DNA of 64,000 nucleotides from Spodoptera frugiperda (taxonomy: Eukaryota; Arthropoda; Insecta; Lepidoptera; Noctuidae). The notes under the pieces were generated by a model. It saw nothing but the letters and a program-made list of their open reading frames with translations, was not told where the DNA came from and did not search any database. Positions 11,486 through 50,158 of the stretch are shown here, piece by piece. Within the stretch, counting starts at the first letter, position 1. Every line of letters begins with the position of its first letter. A program made the position numbers and the translations under genes. The stretch is from assembly GCF_023101765.2 (NCBI RefSeq), contig NC_064228.1, positions 8,171,501 through 8,235,500 of the forward strand, given 5' to 3'.

Positions 11486-12582
11486 TTTTTTTTGTTAAAA
11501 ATGTTTTTTATTCACACAATAGAGCAAATTACAAAACTTACCTTGTGTTTTTTCATACCTTTTTGTTACCTACTTGTATTTCTTGGGCTGATTGCTAATT
11601 ACGTTCATCAGTACCTTAATTAATACTGTCTTGTTGTAATAATGGGATTCTAGAGTATAATGAATTCTTTTTAAACGAAAACTGTAATCTTTCTCTGCCC
11701 TTAATCACAGGTGTCTGGGCTTCAATGGGCCATTTCTTTTATTAACGACTTGGGACCTAGACTAGGCTAGATTCTAATGGCTGGTGATCTCATTGGGCTC
11801 ATCAACGTATATAATCATGTCACATAGCATTGGAATTGAAAGAGAGATTGATATTACAGCTGCATCGAAGATTAAAAATCCAGTTTAGACGTTTAGTTTA
11901 GAAGTTGATAATATAACTTTAAAAAGCTAATTTATTGTCTAGTATGTTATGACTCCAAAAGCGAAGAAGCGTGTGTGGGAAGAGTCTCTGGTGGAAACGG
12001 ACTCAGATAAGCTATGTTTTTATATGGAAAGATGCGTGCTATGGATGGCTTCCTTCCTTATCGCATACTCGCGCTGGGCTAGATGCCCTCTCTACAGCAG
12101 CAGCAGCCTCAGCTACATAGTTTAGTATCACTGGAAGCGATCACATAGTTTCACAGCTTCGTAGCAGAGCTACATACCACATCTCTGGTGAAAAAGTCAA
12201 CCCATACAGGCTCGTTTGCCCCCATCCTATAAAAAAAGAAAAAGTGTTATAATGATGACAATTTGAAGTACCAAAGTGAGTTAAAGAAACAGAAACGACG
12301 CGCAAAAATGTCACCATTACCTACGCATTACGCCATTATAATCTTTGCCGCAGTTTACTGATGGAACCGATTATCAATAGATTACAGGTTAATATCTGCC
12401 GACCCAACGGCTGACGTATCAAACCGCTATGTCATTACACAGCGTAGGTTGGTGACCTGCGTATTGTGAATTCAGTATTTAGTGTACCTAAGCATGCCCT
12501 GGTCTTTCATGTGGAAACTTTTGATCCATATGGGCTTTTTCATATGGTAATGGAAATGTATCAATTGGATGACAAAGAGTGA
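11486..12582. other. Non-coding stretch, nothing recognised
   Basis: AT-rich; short ORFs such as the one at 11441-11623 are low-complexity and overlap the foldback arm. No gene or named repeat is visible. Confidence 0.4.
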
Positions 12583-12670
12583 CCTTAGTATGAGTTTGTT
12601 CTACGTTTGCGCTCTGATTGGTTGGTTCATTCGCAACGGCCAATCACAGTTGTTCGGTAGAACCGCGAAC
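12583..12670. repeat. MITE family E, degenerate copy
   Basis: Starts CCTTAGTATGAGTTTG and contains the internal pair CTGATTGGTTGGTTCATT and GGCCAATCACA. The same architecture is found at 22679, 34666, 35151 and 50010. Confidence 0.5.
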
Positions 12671-13298
12671 AAACGAGAAATCTTCATGTTCATATTCCGG
12701 ATGAGCTCACTAACAATGTTGTGTATGCTGAAGCACTCAATTAACTTTCTGTCACATTGTCACGATCACTTTTTTATTTTTGAAAACTTTGTCACTGTCA
12801 GTAATTTACTGCTACATGCTAACGCGAGTTCAACAGCAGAAGCTTAATATAGGGATCTTCTTAATTATTATGGGTGTAGTAGATATTTATAAGATGTCAT
12901 TGTCAGAGTTACTCAAAATGGAGAAATAAAACATCCACGCGAAGACTGACATCCGCGCGGGCGAAAGCTGGTGCATACATATCATCGGTCGGTTGGAATC
13001 TGCTGTGATCTGCGGCTCCCTGTAACCTTTATCACATCGTCTATCTACATATAATCTGGAATTGTAAAAACATAACACTCAAAAGGACTGGCGAAAAGTG
13101 TGTGAACATTATAGAATTTGTAATACTGTCTACCTATTTTGACTCACGGACATTTTGTCATGTTAGTTTAAATAAATTCTGACTCATTTGATTGTGGATT
13201 TAACGTGATCGAAGTCATGAGCAATGCAGTTTGTGAAGGTGTGCAATATTTCTTTACAATAACCTTTATTGCAAAGGTTAATTACTTAACACCACGTT

Positions 13299-13345
13299 AT
13301 TTTACTCCCGAAGGGGTAGACAGAAGTGCACGTTATGCCCTTGGG
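13299..13345 (-). repeat. SINE-A 3' fragment
   Basis: Contains CCCGAAGGGGTAGACAGAAG and GTGCACGTTATG, the 3' part of the tRNA-derived SINE family seen at 17897, 46062 and 47511. Confidence 0.45.
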
Positions 13346-13487
13346 TCCATTCGACTATTTTTGCGTGATAAAGTAAGAAACAAACATACATCATCATAAA
13401 ACCTTTTTTATTTATGATGCTACTGCTCGGTTCCTTCAAACAAACTCTTCAGCTTTATTTATTTATTAAGTATATTAGTACTAGAAG

Positions 13488-13635
13488 CGTTTATGTACTA
13501 CCAGCGGCTTCGCCCGCGTTCCGATGGGATAAAAAGTATCCTATCACCCAAATCAGCTCATACCCTGTCTATACTAAACAACAAAATTCGTATCAGTAGT
13601 TTCAGCGTGATTGACGGACAAACATCCAAAAAGAA
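13488..13635 (-). repeat. Helitron-like repeat G
   Basis: Contains CAGCGGCTTCGCCCGCGTTC and AGCGTGATTGACGGACAAAC. Related copies are at 17325-17490, 41968-42022 and 58935-59098. Confidence 0.5.
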
Positions 13636-14204
13636 TGAAAAAAAAACAAATCAGTCATTTAAAAGTCAAAAATGGCAAAAAATATTTATTTCAAATAAAC
13701 CGGAAGGTACTTTGGAATGTCACAGCAAATATAATAACATTACAATGTCTGTCTGTGGGCCAATCCTCTAGTTGCTCTATTTGCTCGTTCCAAAGTGTAG
13801 ATTCCTATAAAGAAGAACGAGTAAGAAACTCCATAGGTTACTCTTTTTCAATCAGGTTCACGATACAATTCTTGGTTAGTACAGTTTGGTGGACTGACTA
13901 TAACTACTAGCTAATCGTAGGGGTTATAATGTCGTGACCCATTTCCTTGGCCCCCTAGTTAAGTTAACGGGTCAATCTGCCACGGAGCGTTACTGCAGTA
14001 TAACTGTTGTCTATTGTAATACCTATATAGTTGTATTTGTGGTGACTAATGAATATGAACTGGTGGTAACCAAAAATCTGGTGATGATGAGAGATTAGGG
14101 TAAATTTTTACCGTGTGTGTCAGGATGGCGGGTATATTTTCCAGGTTTGCGTAAATTTATTACAGATATTTGGTGCCTTCTGTGTATCTTTACATGCCTC
14201 TTTT

Positions 14205-14350
14205 TTATGGTAGAATCCGGTAAACGAGCAGACGAATCACCTGATGGTAAGCAATCGCCGCCACCCATGGACACCCGAAACACCAGATGCGTTGCAAGTT
14301 TAAGGGTTTGTTGGGGAATCGGGGATTGGGAAGGGGGTAATTGGGCCTTA
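14205..14350 (+). repeat. Dispersed repeat C, partial
   Basis: Contains GTAAACGAGCAGACGAATC, CACCTGATGGTAAGCAATCG and CCCATGGACACCCGAAACAC. The short ORFs on both strands here are repeat-derived. Confidence 0.6.
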
Positions 14351-15114
14351 GATAGAAGGAGTAGAAAGCTCATAGTTCGGCAGCAAATTGACACGGGCTG
14401 TTTGAGTTTGATATCGTAAGTCAAAGTAATAAATTCAAAATTGAGTACCTAGTTAGTATATTGTAACCAGTTATAATGATCTCGCTTTGTATGATATTAC
14501 TGCATATTAGACGATCAGTTTATACTGGTTTTAGCGTAGCATCATGTGTGGCCATATGGACTAGGCTCACATAACCACGTGGAGTCTAACACATCTATGC
14601 AAAAGGAATTCCTTAACACCTACATGCATCAAATATCTGAGATCCTCATGATCTCATCACAATGACTCACGTACAAAAATAAACCTTATGCCGTAACTAA
14701 TAAGGTCTACCAAATCACCTTGAAAGGTTACAACCTTGTTTCTGTAATTTGATTCTTATTTACAAGTTGCTAAGGTTGATTACACTATGTGATTGGGTTT
14801 CATTTTGTCGTGATCGTTTTTGTAAATTGTATCTTATTGTTTTTGTGCTAAGGTTGGTTATTCTGTGTTATTAGTAGGATTGTTTGTTTGTATTGCTCAT
14901 CTAAAAGTATTGATATCATTTAAATGTATGACATGCTAATAAAGAGAAGAATTTACTACACTTGGCATATGTGCCTTATTTAAGAAAATGGCGACTTGGC
15001 CCATATTTATGTTATGTGGACATAAATTCTACGTATACTTAGAAATATGAACTCGAATACATTATTTATTAATAGTAAGATCAAATAGGGACAGTTTTAT
15101 TGGCGATTCATTTG

Positions 15115-15405
15115 GCTTTTTATGGTATAAGCCAGTAAACGAGCTGACGGATCACCTGATGGTAAGCAATCGGATCCGACTATGGACACCCGAAACACCA
15201 CAGGCGGTACAAATATCTTAACGGCTTTTTGGGGTTAGAAATTTCAAGATTTTTGGAGATTTGGGGAGAGTAATTGACTCTCCAGTAACCTCACACACTA
15301 AAACAAAACGCAAGCGTTGTTTCACGTCGGTTTTCTGTAAGACCGTGGTATCACTCCGGTCGAGCCGGCCCATTCGTGCCGAAGCATGGCTCTTCCACAG
15401 TTAAA
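15115..15405 (+). repeat. Dispersed repeat C, near full length
   Basis: Runs from TATGGTATAAGCCAGTAAAC to CGAAGCATGGCTCTTCCACA. It has the internal CACCTGATGGTAAGCAATCG and the TATCACTCCGGTCGAGCC block shared by all copies. Confidence 0.65.
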
Positions 15406-15990
15406 TTTCGCAGTTATCGGTTTAATAATTGATCTTTGGAAGATCGTTAAGAGGGCAATTGATTTAGTTACTTGTAAAAGAGAGGGCATTTTGTTAGCAA
15501 TTAGGTAGATAAAGTATTAATGAGCTACTTGAAAGATAACAATATCTACTGATAGTACAGTAAATCAAGAAAATATATAAATAGCGGTGATGATCGAATG
15601 ACAGGGAACAAAAACTGTCTATTGTACAAGTAGTTACTTGAGGTCTTCGGGTCAAATGGAAATAAGTTACAAGCTGAAGTGATTACAATCAATTACATAG
15701 CAAAACACATTACGTTTGGTATATTATTTATTTTGTGAAACCGACGTGAAATAACGCATGTGTTGTGTTTCGCCGCGTGAGTAAAGTTACTGGAGTCCTA
15801 ATTCCGCAACAGCAAAATAAAAATGTCTCTGTATTTGGTCTTAAATCGCTCTTCACTAACTACAATGGAACTAATTAAATACACTTTAAAGCGTGCTTTA
15901 TGACGAATTTATTATTATGACAAATCTTAGACAAACATTTTCTTATATTTTTTCACACTTTATAATCCCTTACATCTTCAAGGCATTTTT

Positions 15991-16215
15991 TAACCGACCT
16001 AAAAACAGTAGGTTCTCAGTTTGACCTTTATGTATGTATGTATGTATGTATGTTTGTGAGCAATTATCTCGCGTTTGGCTGTATCGATTATATACCGATA
16101 GTATTTTTAGACAAAAGAAAATATGATAGGTATATTACACGACTTAAAAATGGAGGTTCGCAATAAAATTTGAAGACGGTTCCCTCTTTAAAAAGTTTTT
16201 TCAAAAGGGCGCCCA
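15991..16215 (+). repeat. AACCGAC-type repeat
   Basis: Starts AACCGACCTAAAAACAG with a (TATG)n run and GCAATTATCTCGCGTTTGGC. Relatives are at 28337, 46430 and about 59865. Confidence 0.45.
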
Positions 16216-16494
16216 AGTAGCATCTCAAACGCACATTCAGACTTAAAAAGAGCCTAGCAGACGTTTATAAAGAAAGTAGTCTTATTTGCACCGTCAAATG
16301 CATGTCTTTAGTCAGCAGAGCGCGCTGAGGACGCAAAGGTTACAGTAGGTCAACAGTCGTTAGTTTCCCAGAGATTCTGATATGTTTGTAAAACGGCATT
16401 TTTAATGTCTTTTTTTAAAAGGAAATGAGGACGTAGTTGCCAAAATTACCTTTTGTGTGTTGTGGTAAAGTTTAAGATGTCTTATTTTATGTTT

Positions 16495-16655
16495 TTTTTT
16501 TGTAAGGTAAAAATGATCTAATGTCTTCACCCGTCTTAGGTGAGGCAAAAGAGAGTGATAAACTTTTACTGACTAAAAACCACCCCGTTCTCCTGCTTTG
16601 AGTCGGAACCTCAGTAACGCGCTAGGTAGTCCGCAGCTCCGGAGTCTTCTTTTAT
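16495..16655 (-). repeat. SINE-like repeat, reverse copy
   Basis: Poly(T) then GATCTAATGTCTTCACC, ACTGACTAAAAACCACCCC and GGTAGTCCGCAGCTCCGG. It matches the 10401-10706 family in reverse. Confidence 0.55.
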
Positions 16656-17324
16656 ATGGTTGTAGCATTTGCTAGCGGCTTTGCTCATTACAATCAAGTA
16701 TTTTCTGTTAATTCTGTCACCATCTACTTTTCGGTATGCAGCTTCTCACTGTCATCCGATTCTGTCTATCTGAGTATGAAAACATTTTTTTTTAATAAAA
16801 GGAACCGTCTTCATTTTATTTACCGCCTCTACTTTATAATTCTGAAAAATATTATGTTGAAAACCGCATCATAATCAGTTCAGTCAAACGTAAGATAATC
16901 GCACACAAACATACACACATACAGGTAAATCGGTTCAACGAATATAGTCTAAAAACATTTTTATTGACATTTTCTCACCTCTTTCAATTAAGTATTAAAA
17001 CGGTCTATTAATTGCTGAATTTTGGCCTTACACGCTAATAACCAATGCACTTACAGCAAATTGAAAAACGTAATGCATATAAAATTACCGTTTCAATAGC
17101 TTCAGTTTTAACTTGAACTTTAAACGTAAAAGGACAAAGTTGATATTTGTCCTTATGGAAACCTTGCGCTGCGGTTCCGATAACTATTTATAGATTTGAC
17201 GAAACGTTGATATAATAATATGTATGCATAATATGTTTGTATGTATATTAAACACACAGTTATTTGCGTAGTATTTCAAACTGCACATGTAGTACCTATA
17301 TGTATAATACAGCTTCTACCAGCT

Positions 17325-17490
17325 GTTTCACACGCGTTCTCGTGTGATAAAAAATATATCCAAGTCAGCTTATACCATGTCTGTTTATCAAATTTCATCA
17401 AAATCCGTTCAGTAGTTTCAGCGTGATTGACGGACAAACCTCCAAACATCTAAACAAACAAACGTTTACATTTATAATATTAGTGTGATG
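17325..17490 (-). repeat. Helitron-like repeat G
   Basis: Contains GTTTCAGCGTGATTGACGG and ends CATTTATAATATTAGTGTGA, matching copies at 13488 and 58935. Confidence 0.5.
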
Positions 17491-17896
17491 TTGATCAAAA
17501 ATATCCAATTAGCTTATCTTTCTACGTGTATTAAAAGTTATATAGGACAACTGTGCAATTCCACTATACCTGCACATGATAAACAAGCAACTCTTCTATG
17601 TGATTTCCAAAACTTCATATGACAACAGGATTAAATTTTTCAACTCTCCATAATATTAAAAGACTCCGCATCCAATTCCCATTTCTCGAAACTGACTGTC
17701 GATTGTAGCATCCGCATAACGGACGATTTTGCAGATGTCCAATGCAGATGTTCGACCTCCAGTAATCTCAATTAACACTAACGATCTTTTTGCGCACAAC
17801 TTTGCGTCTTAATAATGTAGTTTCAATGGTCATGTTCTTTAAAATACTCACTCTTTTTAATTCTCGAAAGCATGTTTAACATTCGCTTTCCACCAG

Positions 17897-18122
17897 TTAA
17901 GACTAGTTCTCTGGAAGATCTCGGGTTCGATTCTCAGGTCGGGCAAAGTATCACTGGGCTTTTTTCGAAACCCCCTTTTTTCAGTTGTAACACGGAGTCT
18001 GGAATTGTGCTCAGTATATGGCAATAAACTCACCCCCTATTACATGGGACTTATAACACAAATTACGTGCCGTAATGTGCACCTCTGCCTACCCCTTCTG
18101 AGATAAAAGGCGTGACGTTGCA
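17897..18122 (+). mobile_element. tRNA-derived SINE (family A)
   Basis: Has a tRNA-like B box (GGTTCGATTCT at about 17931), then the body CGGAGTCTGGAATTGTGC, CCCCCTATTACATGGGACTT and CCGTAATGTGCACCTCTGCC. It ends at GGCGTGACGTTGC. The head is decayed, so it is not a functional tRNA gene. Confidence 0.7.
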
Positions 18123-18589
18123 ACTTTGCAAGCAAGTTTTCGTTGCTTTTACACCAGTTAAAATCAAAGGATTGAAATTATACGCCGAGGCTCCGTATTA
18201 TAACAGATAAATCCCCAATATTGCTTTGTCTTTGACAGAAATATAGGTCCAATTATACCATTCCCGAAGCTAAAAAAGTACTTCTCTATCTACGGTTATG
18301 TAACTGTACAAAAGGTTTCATTTGATTACTATTCATGGCGGCGGGAACGTCCCATTCGGAGCAAATCCCCCTTTAATGGGGCCACTTTGAAGCTACAAGC
18401 ACCAGCTTTTGAACTCTGAAGCCCTTGTCTTGTTGACTAAATCCCTGTTAATTACTCGTAGGCTGCTGATTATGTGTGTAGATTTATGTGGTTTATGAGC
18501 TTAACTTGGGTCTTATTAAGGACTCACATAAGACAGAGGATGTCAAAAGTTGAAGGGTTGTTTACAAGTCCTTTTTAAGACTCTAGAAT

Positions 18590-18895
18590 TAGTTAAGTGT
18601 GGAAGATGTTTCGACACAAATGGGCCGGCTCGACCGGAGTGATACCACAGCCTCACACAAAACCGACGTGAAACAACGCTTGCGTGGTGTTTCGTCGTGT
18701 GAGTGAGGTTACCGGAGGCCCTATTACCCACCTTCCCAATCCCCGATTCCCCAACAACCCATAAATTTCTTACCCCCAAAAGGCCGGCAACGCACTTGTA
18801 ACGCCTCTGGTGTTTCGGGTGTCCATGGGTGGCGGCAATTGCTTACCATCAGGTGATAGTTTCCCGATCGTTTATCGGCTTATACCATTAAAAAA
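18590..18895 (-). repeat. Dispersed repeat C, near full length, reverse
   Basis: Runs from AAGTGTGGAAGATGTTTCG through GGCTCGACCGGAGTGATACC and CGGCAACGCACTTGTAACGC to TTACCATCAGGTGATAG. Confidence 0.65.
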
Positions 18896-19470
18896 ATACG
18901 ACCGATTTTCGTACTTCACGCATTAGTTTTACATTACATTGTGTGATTAACCATAGCTACATAGTTACTCCTTCACCTTGAAAACTGTACAGTTACGCAA
19001 CAATATGCAACACTCTGGCTACAGTCTGTCTGCACGTTTATTTGTACGACCAATTTGGTGATAGATATGTTTAGACTAGGTACGTATCAGCTCTGAGATA
19101 CATATTTGTTAAATAGCCGAGTGTATACGAGCATTTGAATACTTTTTGGTCTTACTGCCGCACTAAGATCATATTTAATTATTACATAAACCTTTCCTTA
19201 GTAACGACTTTGTTCTGAAAACAAATGCTAAAGACTGGGTTAAGCAACTATTAAGCGAGTAACGAATCTGGTGGGTCCATAGGCGACGGTAATTGCTTAC
19301 CATCACGTGATCCGTCTGCTCGTTTACCGACTTATACCATAAAAAATCCCTTCATATTTCTGGACGGACATTCCCGTGAAAGGGTCATTGATGACACTGT
19401 ATGAAGTCACTATCTATCCCCCATTGCACCCAAACATGTCACAACACACAGTATTTATGTAAAAAGTCCC

Positions 19471-19572
19471 TATATACGCTCAATATCAGTGTTTGCTTCC
19501 GCAGGAGCGGTGCGGCGCGATAATGCGCGCGCGCAGATAATACACAGCCGTCCCAACATTGCTCTGACTACC
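19471..19572 (+). promoter_or_regulatory. Probable EHBP1 promoter and non-coding exon 1
   Basis: A short GC-rich island in AT-rich DNA. A TATATA (19471-19476) and a TCAGT initiator (19486-19490) precede GGTGCGGCGCG and GCGCGCGCGC. It ends with a strong donor (CTACC then GTAAGT at 19573). The first coding exon's acceptor is only 0.7 kb downstream at 20254. The TATA-initiator spacing is too short for a canonical pair, so the exact start is uncertain. Confidence 0.45.
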
Positions 19573-19782
19573 GTAAGTTTTATTATAGTTGTTTGTTATT
19601 ATTCATGTGTCATGTTTTGTTAGCTGGGTGCTATGATACTTTAACAGACGAGATAAAATTGTAAATTGCCTGTTCAATGCATTCTCCGTTAACTCCAGCG
19701 CCAGCTTGTTTTTACCCCCGCTTGCCTTTGACGGGTTAATAGGTGGAAAAAGCTATTTGATATAAGTAAGACAGTATTGGAT

Positions 19783-19978
19783 CCGTGATCATGGTAGCTG
19801 GGCAACAACCCTGCCGCGTAACGAGTAGTGGGTTCGATTCCCGCACGGAGCAAGTCTTTGTGTGATCCACAAATTGTTGTTCCGGGTCTGGGTGTCAAGC
19901 GTATGTGAAATTGTATGTTTGTAGCGAACGCCCCCACGACACAGGAGTAAAATCCTCTGGAACAACGTTGCTTTTTTA
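19783..19978 (+). mobile_element. tRNA-derived SINE (family B)
   Basis: Has a tRNA-like head (TGGTAGCTGGGCAAC, then B box GGGTTCGATTCCCGCACGG) and the body GTGTGATCCACAAATTGTTG and GGGTCTGGGTGTC. Other copies are at 21655 (reverse), 23770 and 39240. Confidence 0.7.
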
Positions 19979-20262
19979 AATAAAAGAAAAATTGAGAGAA
20001 TGGAAAATACCGATTTGTTTGATCAATGTAAAATTTATATGAACATCAGTTAAAATTAAGTAAGCGGGTGCTTATTTTATAGAATTCCTTTTCAATTCGA
20101 TAGTAGACCCTTAAGTTTTAGCAGTAAATATTAGGTAACAAGTCTTTCCAGATACTTTTTTTTCATAATACCTTATACATAGATATCTTCCATGGAATAT
20201 AAATTAAAGTATCTAGGTCTCGTCTTGAAGCTGTTTAATGTTCAATGTTTCCAGGTGTAAGA

Positions 20263-46825
<26,563 letters not shown>

Positions 46826-46828
<3 letters not shown>

Positions 46829-46930
46829 ACACCCTGTATACCAGTGTATTGAAGCACCCTGTATACAGGTATATCGGAACACCATGTATACATGTATAAT
46901 TGAAACACCCTGTACATCGTAGTACATATA
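46826..46930 (+). repeat. Short imperfect repeats in the EHBP1 3'UTR
   Basis: Four CACC(C/A)TGTATAC-like units spaced about 30 bp apart start at the stop codon (ACACCCTGTATACCAG, GCACCCTGTATACAGG, ACACCATGTATACATG, ACACCCTGTACATCG). Most contain the palindrome GTATAC. Confidence 0.7.
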
Positions 46931-47034
46931 CTATACTAACACGAGATTTTACATCAGTGGACTTTTTGAGATTGAAATAAGTTATTTAAATGTAGTTCAG
47001 AACGTGTGTCGTGGTTTGATTCCCGTCGCAAGTA

Positions 47035-47105
47035 TTTTTGACACTCCCTCTCGCCTTACCCAGGGCGGGAGAAGTCATTGGATGATTTTACCCCCTCAAA
47101 AAAAG
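47035..47105 (+). repeat. SINE-like repeat, 3' end
   Basis: ACACTCCCTCTCGCCTTACC, GAAGTCATTGGATGATTTT and an oligo(A) tail, matching the 10401 family. Confidence 0.5.
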
Positions 47106-47303
47106 TATTTTTGGATTTACAAACATGCAATTTCACACCTCAGACCCGAAACAACAATTCGTTAAGTTGCGTTGATTCAAGTTGCTCTATGCGGGAATCG
47201 AACCCTCTGTCTACCTTTTTAAAGAAATATTACGTTGAAAAATATATTTTTTCTTTATGGTTTTCCAATTAAACATTTCAAAAGTACCTATTTATGGTTT
47301 CGG

Positions 47304-47309
47304 AATAAA
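47304..47309 (+). terminator. Candidate EHBP1 poly(A) signal
   Basis: The first canonical AATAAA after the stop (0.48 kb downstream). Later ones near 49611 and 51756 are possible for longer 3'UTRs. Expression data are needed to choose. Confidence 0.3.
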
Positions 47310-47510
47310 TGATTTGATTTTGACTTTGCCTTTTCTCAAATAGTTCACTGGTGATAAAATCATTAATTAAAGAAAAGTCGTAACACTTATTTATTATTTA
47401 ATTTAATTTTTAAATTGTAAATGTTTTTATTTTTATGCTACAATTTCATTTTCATTGCAGTATATACGTATCGCGCTATAGAATGGGATTTTCACTTTTA
47501 AATATTGTAT

Positions 47511-47876
47511 GACTGCATCGTTGGTCGAGTGGTCGCAAGTGCGACTGCCGAACAAGGGGTCTCGGGTTCAATTCCTGTGTCGGCCAAAATATTACTGGGC
47601 ATTTTTAGAAAATTTCTCAGTAGTAGGACGGAGTCTGAAATTGTGCCTAGTATATGGCATTAGGCTCACACCCTATTACATGGGACTTATAACACAAATG
47701 GTGAAAAGTGGGTGTACATTGTACACTGAATAACCGACGCAACCTCACGCCTTTTATCCCCGAAGGGGTAGCAGAGGTGCATATTATTATATATAACCGA
47801 ATGGGGTATCGGGTTCGATTCCCGGGCAAGGGGTTGTCCGGCAGTCGCACTTGCGACCACTCGACCAACGAGACGG
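47511..47876. mobile_element. Two SINE-A copies facing each other
   Basis: A plus-strand copy (47511 to about 47731) has A box TGGTCGAGTGG and B box GGGTTCAATTCC. A minus-strand copy (about 47740-47876) ends with the mirrored promoter CGACCACTCGACCAACGAG. The outward ends are tRNA-like heads and the inner ends are the 3' parts. Confidence 0.7.
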
Positions 47877-48244
47877 TTTATAAATAATGCGTATATTAAT
47901 ACATTTTTGAATACAATGACGACGTTTAATTTATTACTCACAAGATGTCGTTGGTGTAGTAAGGTCCTATAAGCCCAATCAGCTATCAATAATTTGATTT
48001 TACATTAACAAAAAATGTTGTATTGGGTAGTAGACTTAAAGCGACACCAGCGCCTCAAGTGGCGCGGAAATGAATTAAAAGTGTAACTTATTTGAAAAAT
48101 TGTATGATAAAAAATTACAGTTTTTTATAATTCCAATTATATTTGATAATTTAATTATTATGAATAATTATTGTAATAATATTATTTGGACGTGCTTCAT
48201 TGGCATAATACATAGTTGATGTTATTAAATTGGTGAGTTAGGTT

Positions 48245-48395
48245 ATGTACGCACTTGCGATTTGTCGGTGGCGATTAACTAATTTTTTTATGTGAATGAA
48301 ATTTAACATTTCACAATTTTGTCGATGTTTCTTCCATATCTAGATATCTATCTGCGATTAAACGCCGCCGACAAATCGCACGTGTCACTTAAGAT
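48245..48395. mobile_element. Small inverted-repeat element
   Basis: CGCACTTGCGATTTGTCGG (about 48250) pairs with CGACAAATCGCACGTGTC (about 48370). The spacer is AT-rich and no coding sequence is present. Confidence 0.55.
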
Positions 48396-48489
48396 TACAT
48401 TTTGGCCTCAGTCGTGGGACGGATAATACTCAAAATAATTGTTTCCTATATATTTTTATATGTTCACACACGACTACATATGAAGTTAT

Positions 48490-48960
48490 ACATAACCAGT
48501 TTACTATGGTCTCGCTTTGTATGATCTTTCCACACATTCGACGGTCAGTTTAAAACAATAGGGATGATGACGGGGTATGAAAATTAAAAATCTATTTAGT
48601 CCGTCAGTTAGGTAATGAGAAAATATTAGACACGTATTTTTTTATTTTGTCATATAAGATAACAATGCTTAGATGAAACGAATCAAAGTTCAGGAGTGGG
48701 CGCAAATACGTAATTTCTACGTATAAAACGTACCTAGAAGTGACGTCTCGCGATATTTCAAATCGATATATCTTTGAAAGTATTTGTTTCCATAAGAAAA
48801 TAAAAAATACGTGTCTAATGTTTTAAAATAATCTATAAGGCGGACATTTAAATTAAAATTAGTCATCTATCCATCGATCCCTAATTAACCAGTTTACCAT
48901 GGTCTCGCTTTGTATGATCTTTCCACACATTCGACGGTCAGTTTATATTGGTTGTATAAC
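48490..48960. repeat. Two direct MITE-like units bracketing a 330-bp repeat
   Basis: ACCAGTTTACTATGGTCTCG (about 48498) and ACCAGTTTACCATGGTCTCG (about 48891) each continue to GACGGTCAGTTTA. Between them is the GGATGATGACGGGGTATG repeat also present at 26180. Confidence 0.6.
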
Positions 48961-50009
48961 TTGGTGTGTCGCCGTGTGTGTGCGAGTATTTTAGCATTTG
49001 TCTCTGTATAGTTTTTTGGTTCTAAACTAAAACAAAATGTCGGTCAACATACGATGCGATTAGTCGTACCTTTGTAAAGGTAAGAATGATCTTTGTCGTT
49101 CCGCAGTAACTTTTTAAATAAATTATTGTTTAGTATTTGTCAATTTTCAAAATCATAAATTTGATGGTTTTCAAAATTATATTAAGCTGAAGAGATTTCA
49201 TCTTTGCTTTGTGTCATATCAGTGAATAAATTCTTACTTTTACAAACTGTCGACTAAAGTAGTTTTTAGTCGAATTTAAATCGCATCGTGTGTCGCGTCT
49301 TATGTGCGTGTTTAGAACCAACCCTTAGGTTTAGCTTAACGTATATGGCTTAATTTTATTTTTGGTATAGGTTTACCAAAGAATATTTTTTTATTAATCC
49401 TAACTATCCCCCTCCCCCCTTTTTTTAGATAGAATGGTGATATTTAAGTACAATTTTGCCATAGTCAATGGATTCTTGTAACGCTATGGTTTAAAGTTAA
49501 TTTTATATTTTTTTAAGTAGACATTTTTTTTAAGCGATCAATTTTTTTTTATTTAAATGTAAATAATAGCGTATTTTATTTAGTTAAAGATATTTATTTT
49601 TACGCGACAAAATAAAATCTTGCCTTGAATGTTCAGTATTTGATAAATCGGGATGTGGATCTAAATTGTCTGAGGAACGGACGAACGCTGCGACAAGTCG
49701 TCAAACTTTATTATTACATAATTTAGTCAAACCAGTCCAAGTCATTTATTATTTATTAAGTCGCTGTTTCTATTCCTTACTTTTTTTTAAAAGTCGCTGC
49801 GACTTGCGACTTGTCGCACGTTTGTGTCCAACTTAATCGGCCGGTGCTAAATTATACCACGTGATCAGACTTCACAATTTGTGCAATTTTTACTAAACGA
49901 CGTACGTTTATCTTATTATTAAATAAATAATGTAAATATTTCACGCTGGCTACCCTAAAGTTCTATTTAATAAAAAAACAATAATTTGACATGCAATATT
50001 AAACAAAAC

Positions 50010-50158
50010 CTTTAGTATGAGTTTGTTTTACGTAAAACGACATCAAAACGAGAAAACGTTGGGCGCTCTGATTAGTTGGTTTATTTCAGCCGGCCAATCA
50101 GAATGCCGAACGCGCTCTCATTTCGATTATTTTAAACGTAAAACAAACTCATACTTAG
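50010..50158. mobile_element. MITE family E
   Basis: Inverted ends CTTTAGTATGAGTTTGTTTT and AAACAAACTCATACTTAG, with internal CTCTGATTAGTTGG and CCGGCCAATCAGAATG. Confidence 0.7.

Noticed and set aside
14095..14424. ORFs on both strands of about 100 codons
   Set aside because: Both are translations of dispersed repeat C, which gives similar ORFs wherever it occurs.
47511..47600. tRNA-like A and B boxes suggesting a tRNA gene
   Set aside because: The sequence continues into the body shared by many dispersed copies and lacks a consistent cloverleaf. It is a tRNA-derived SINE; the same holds for 19783, 23770, 39240 and 47740-47876.
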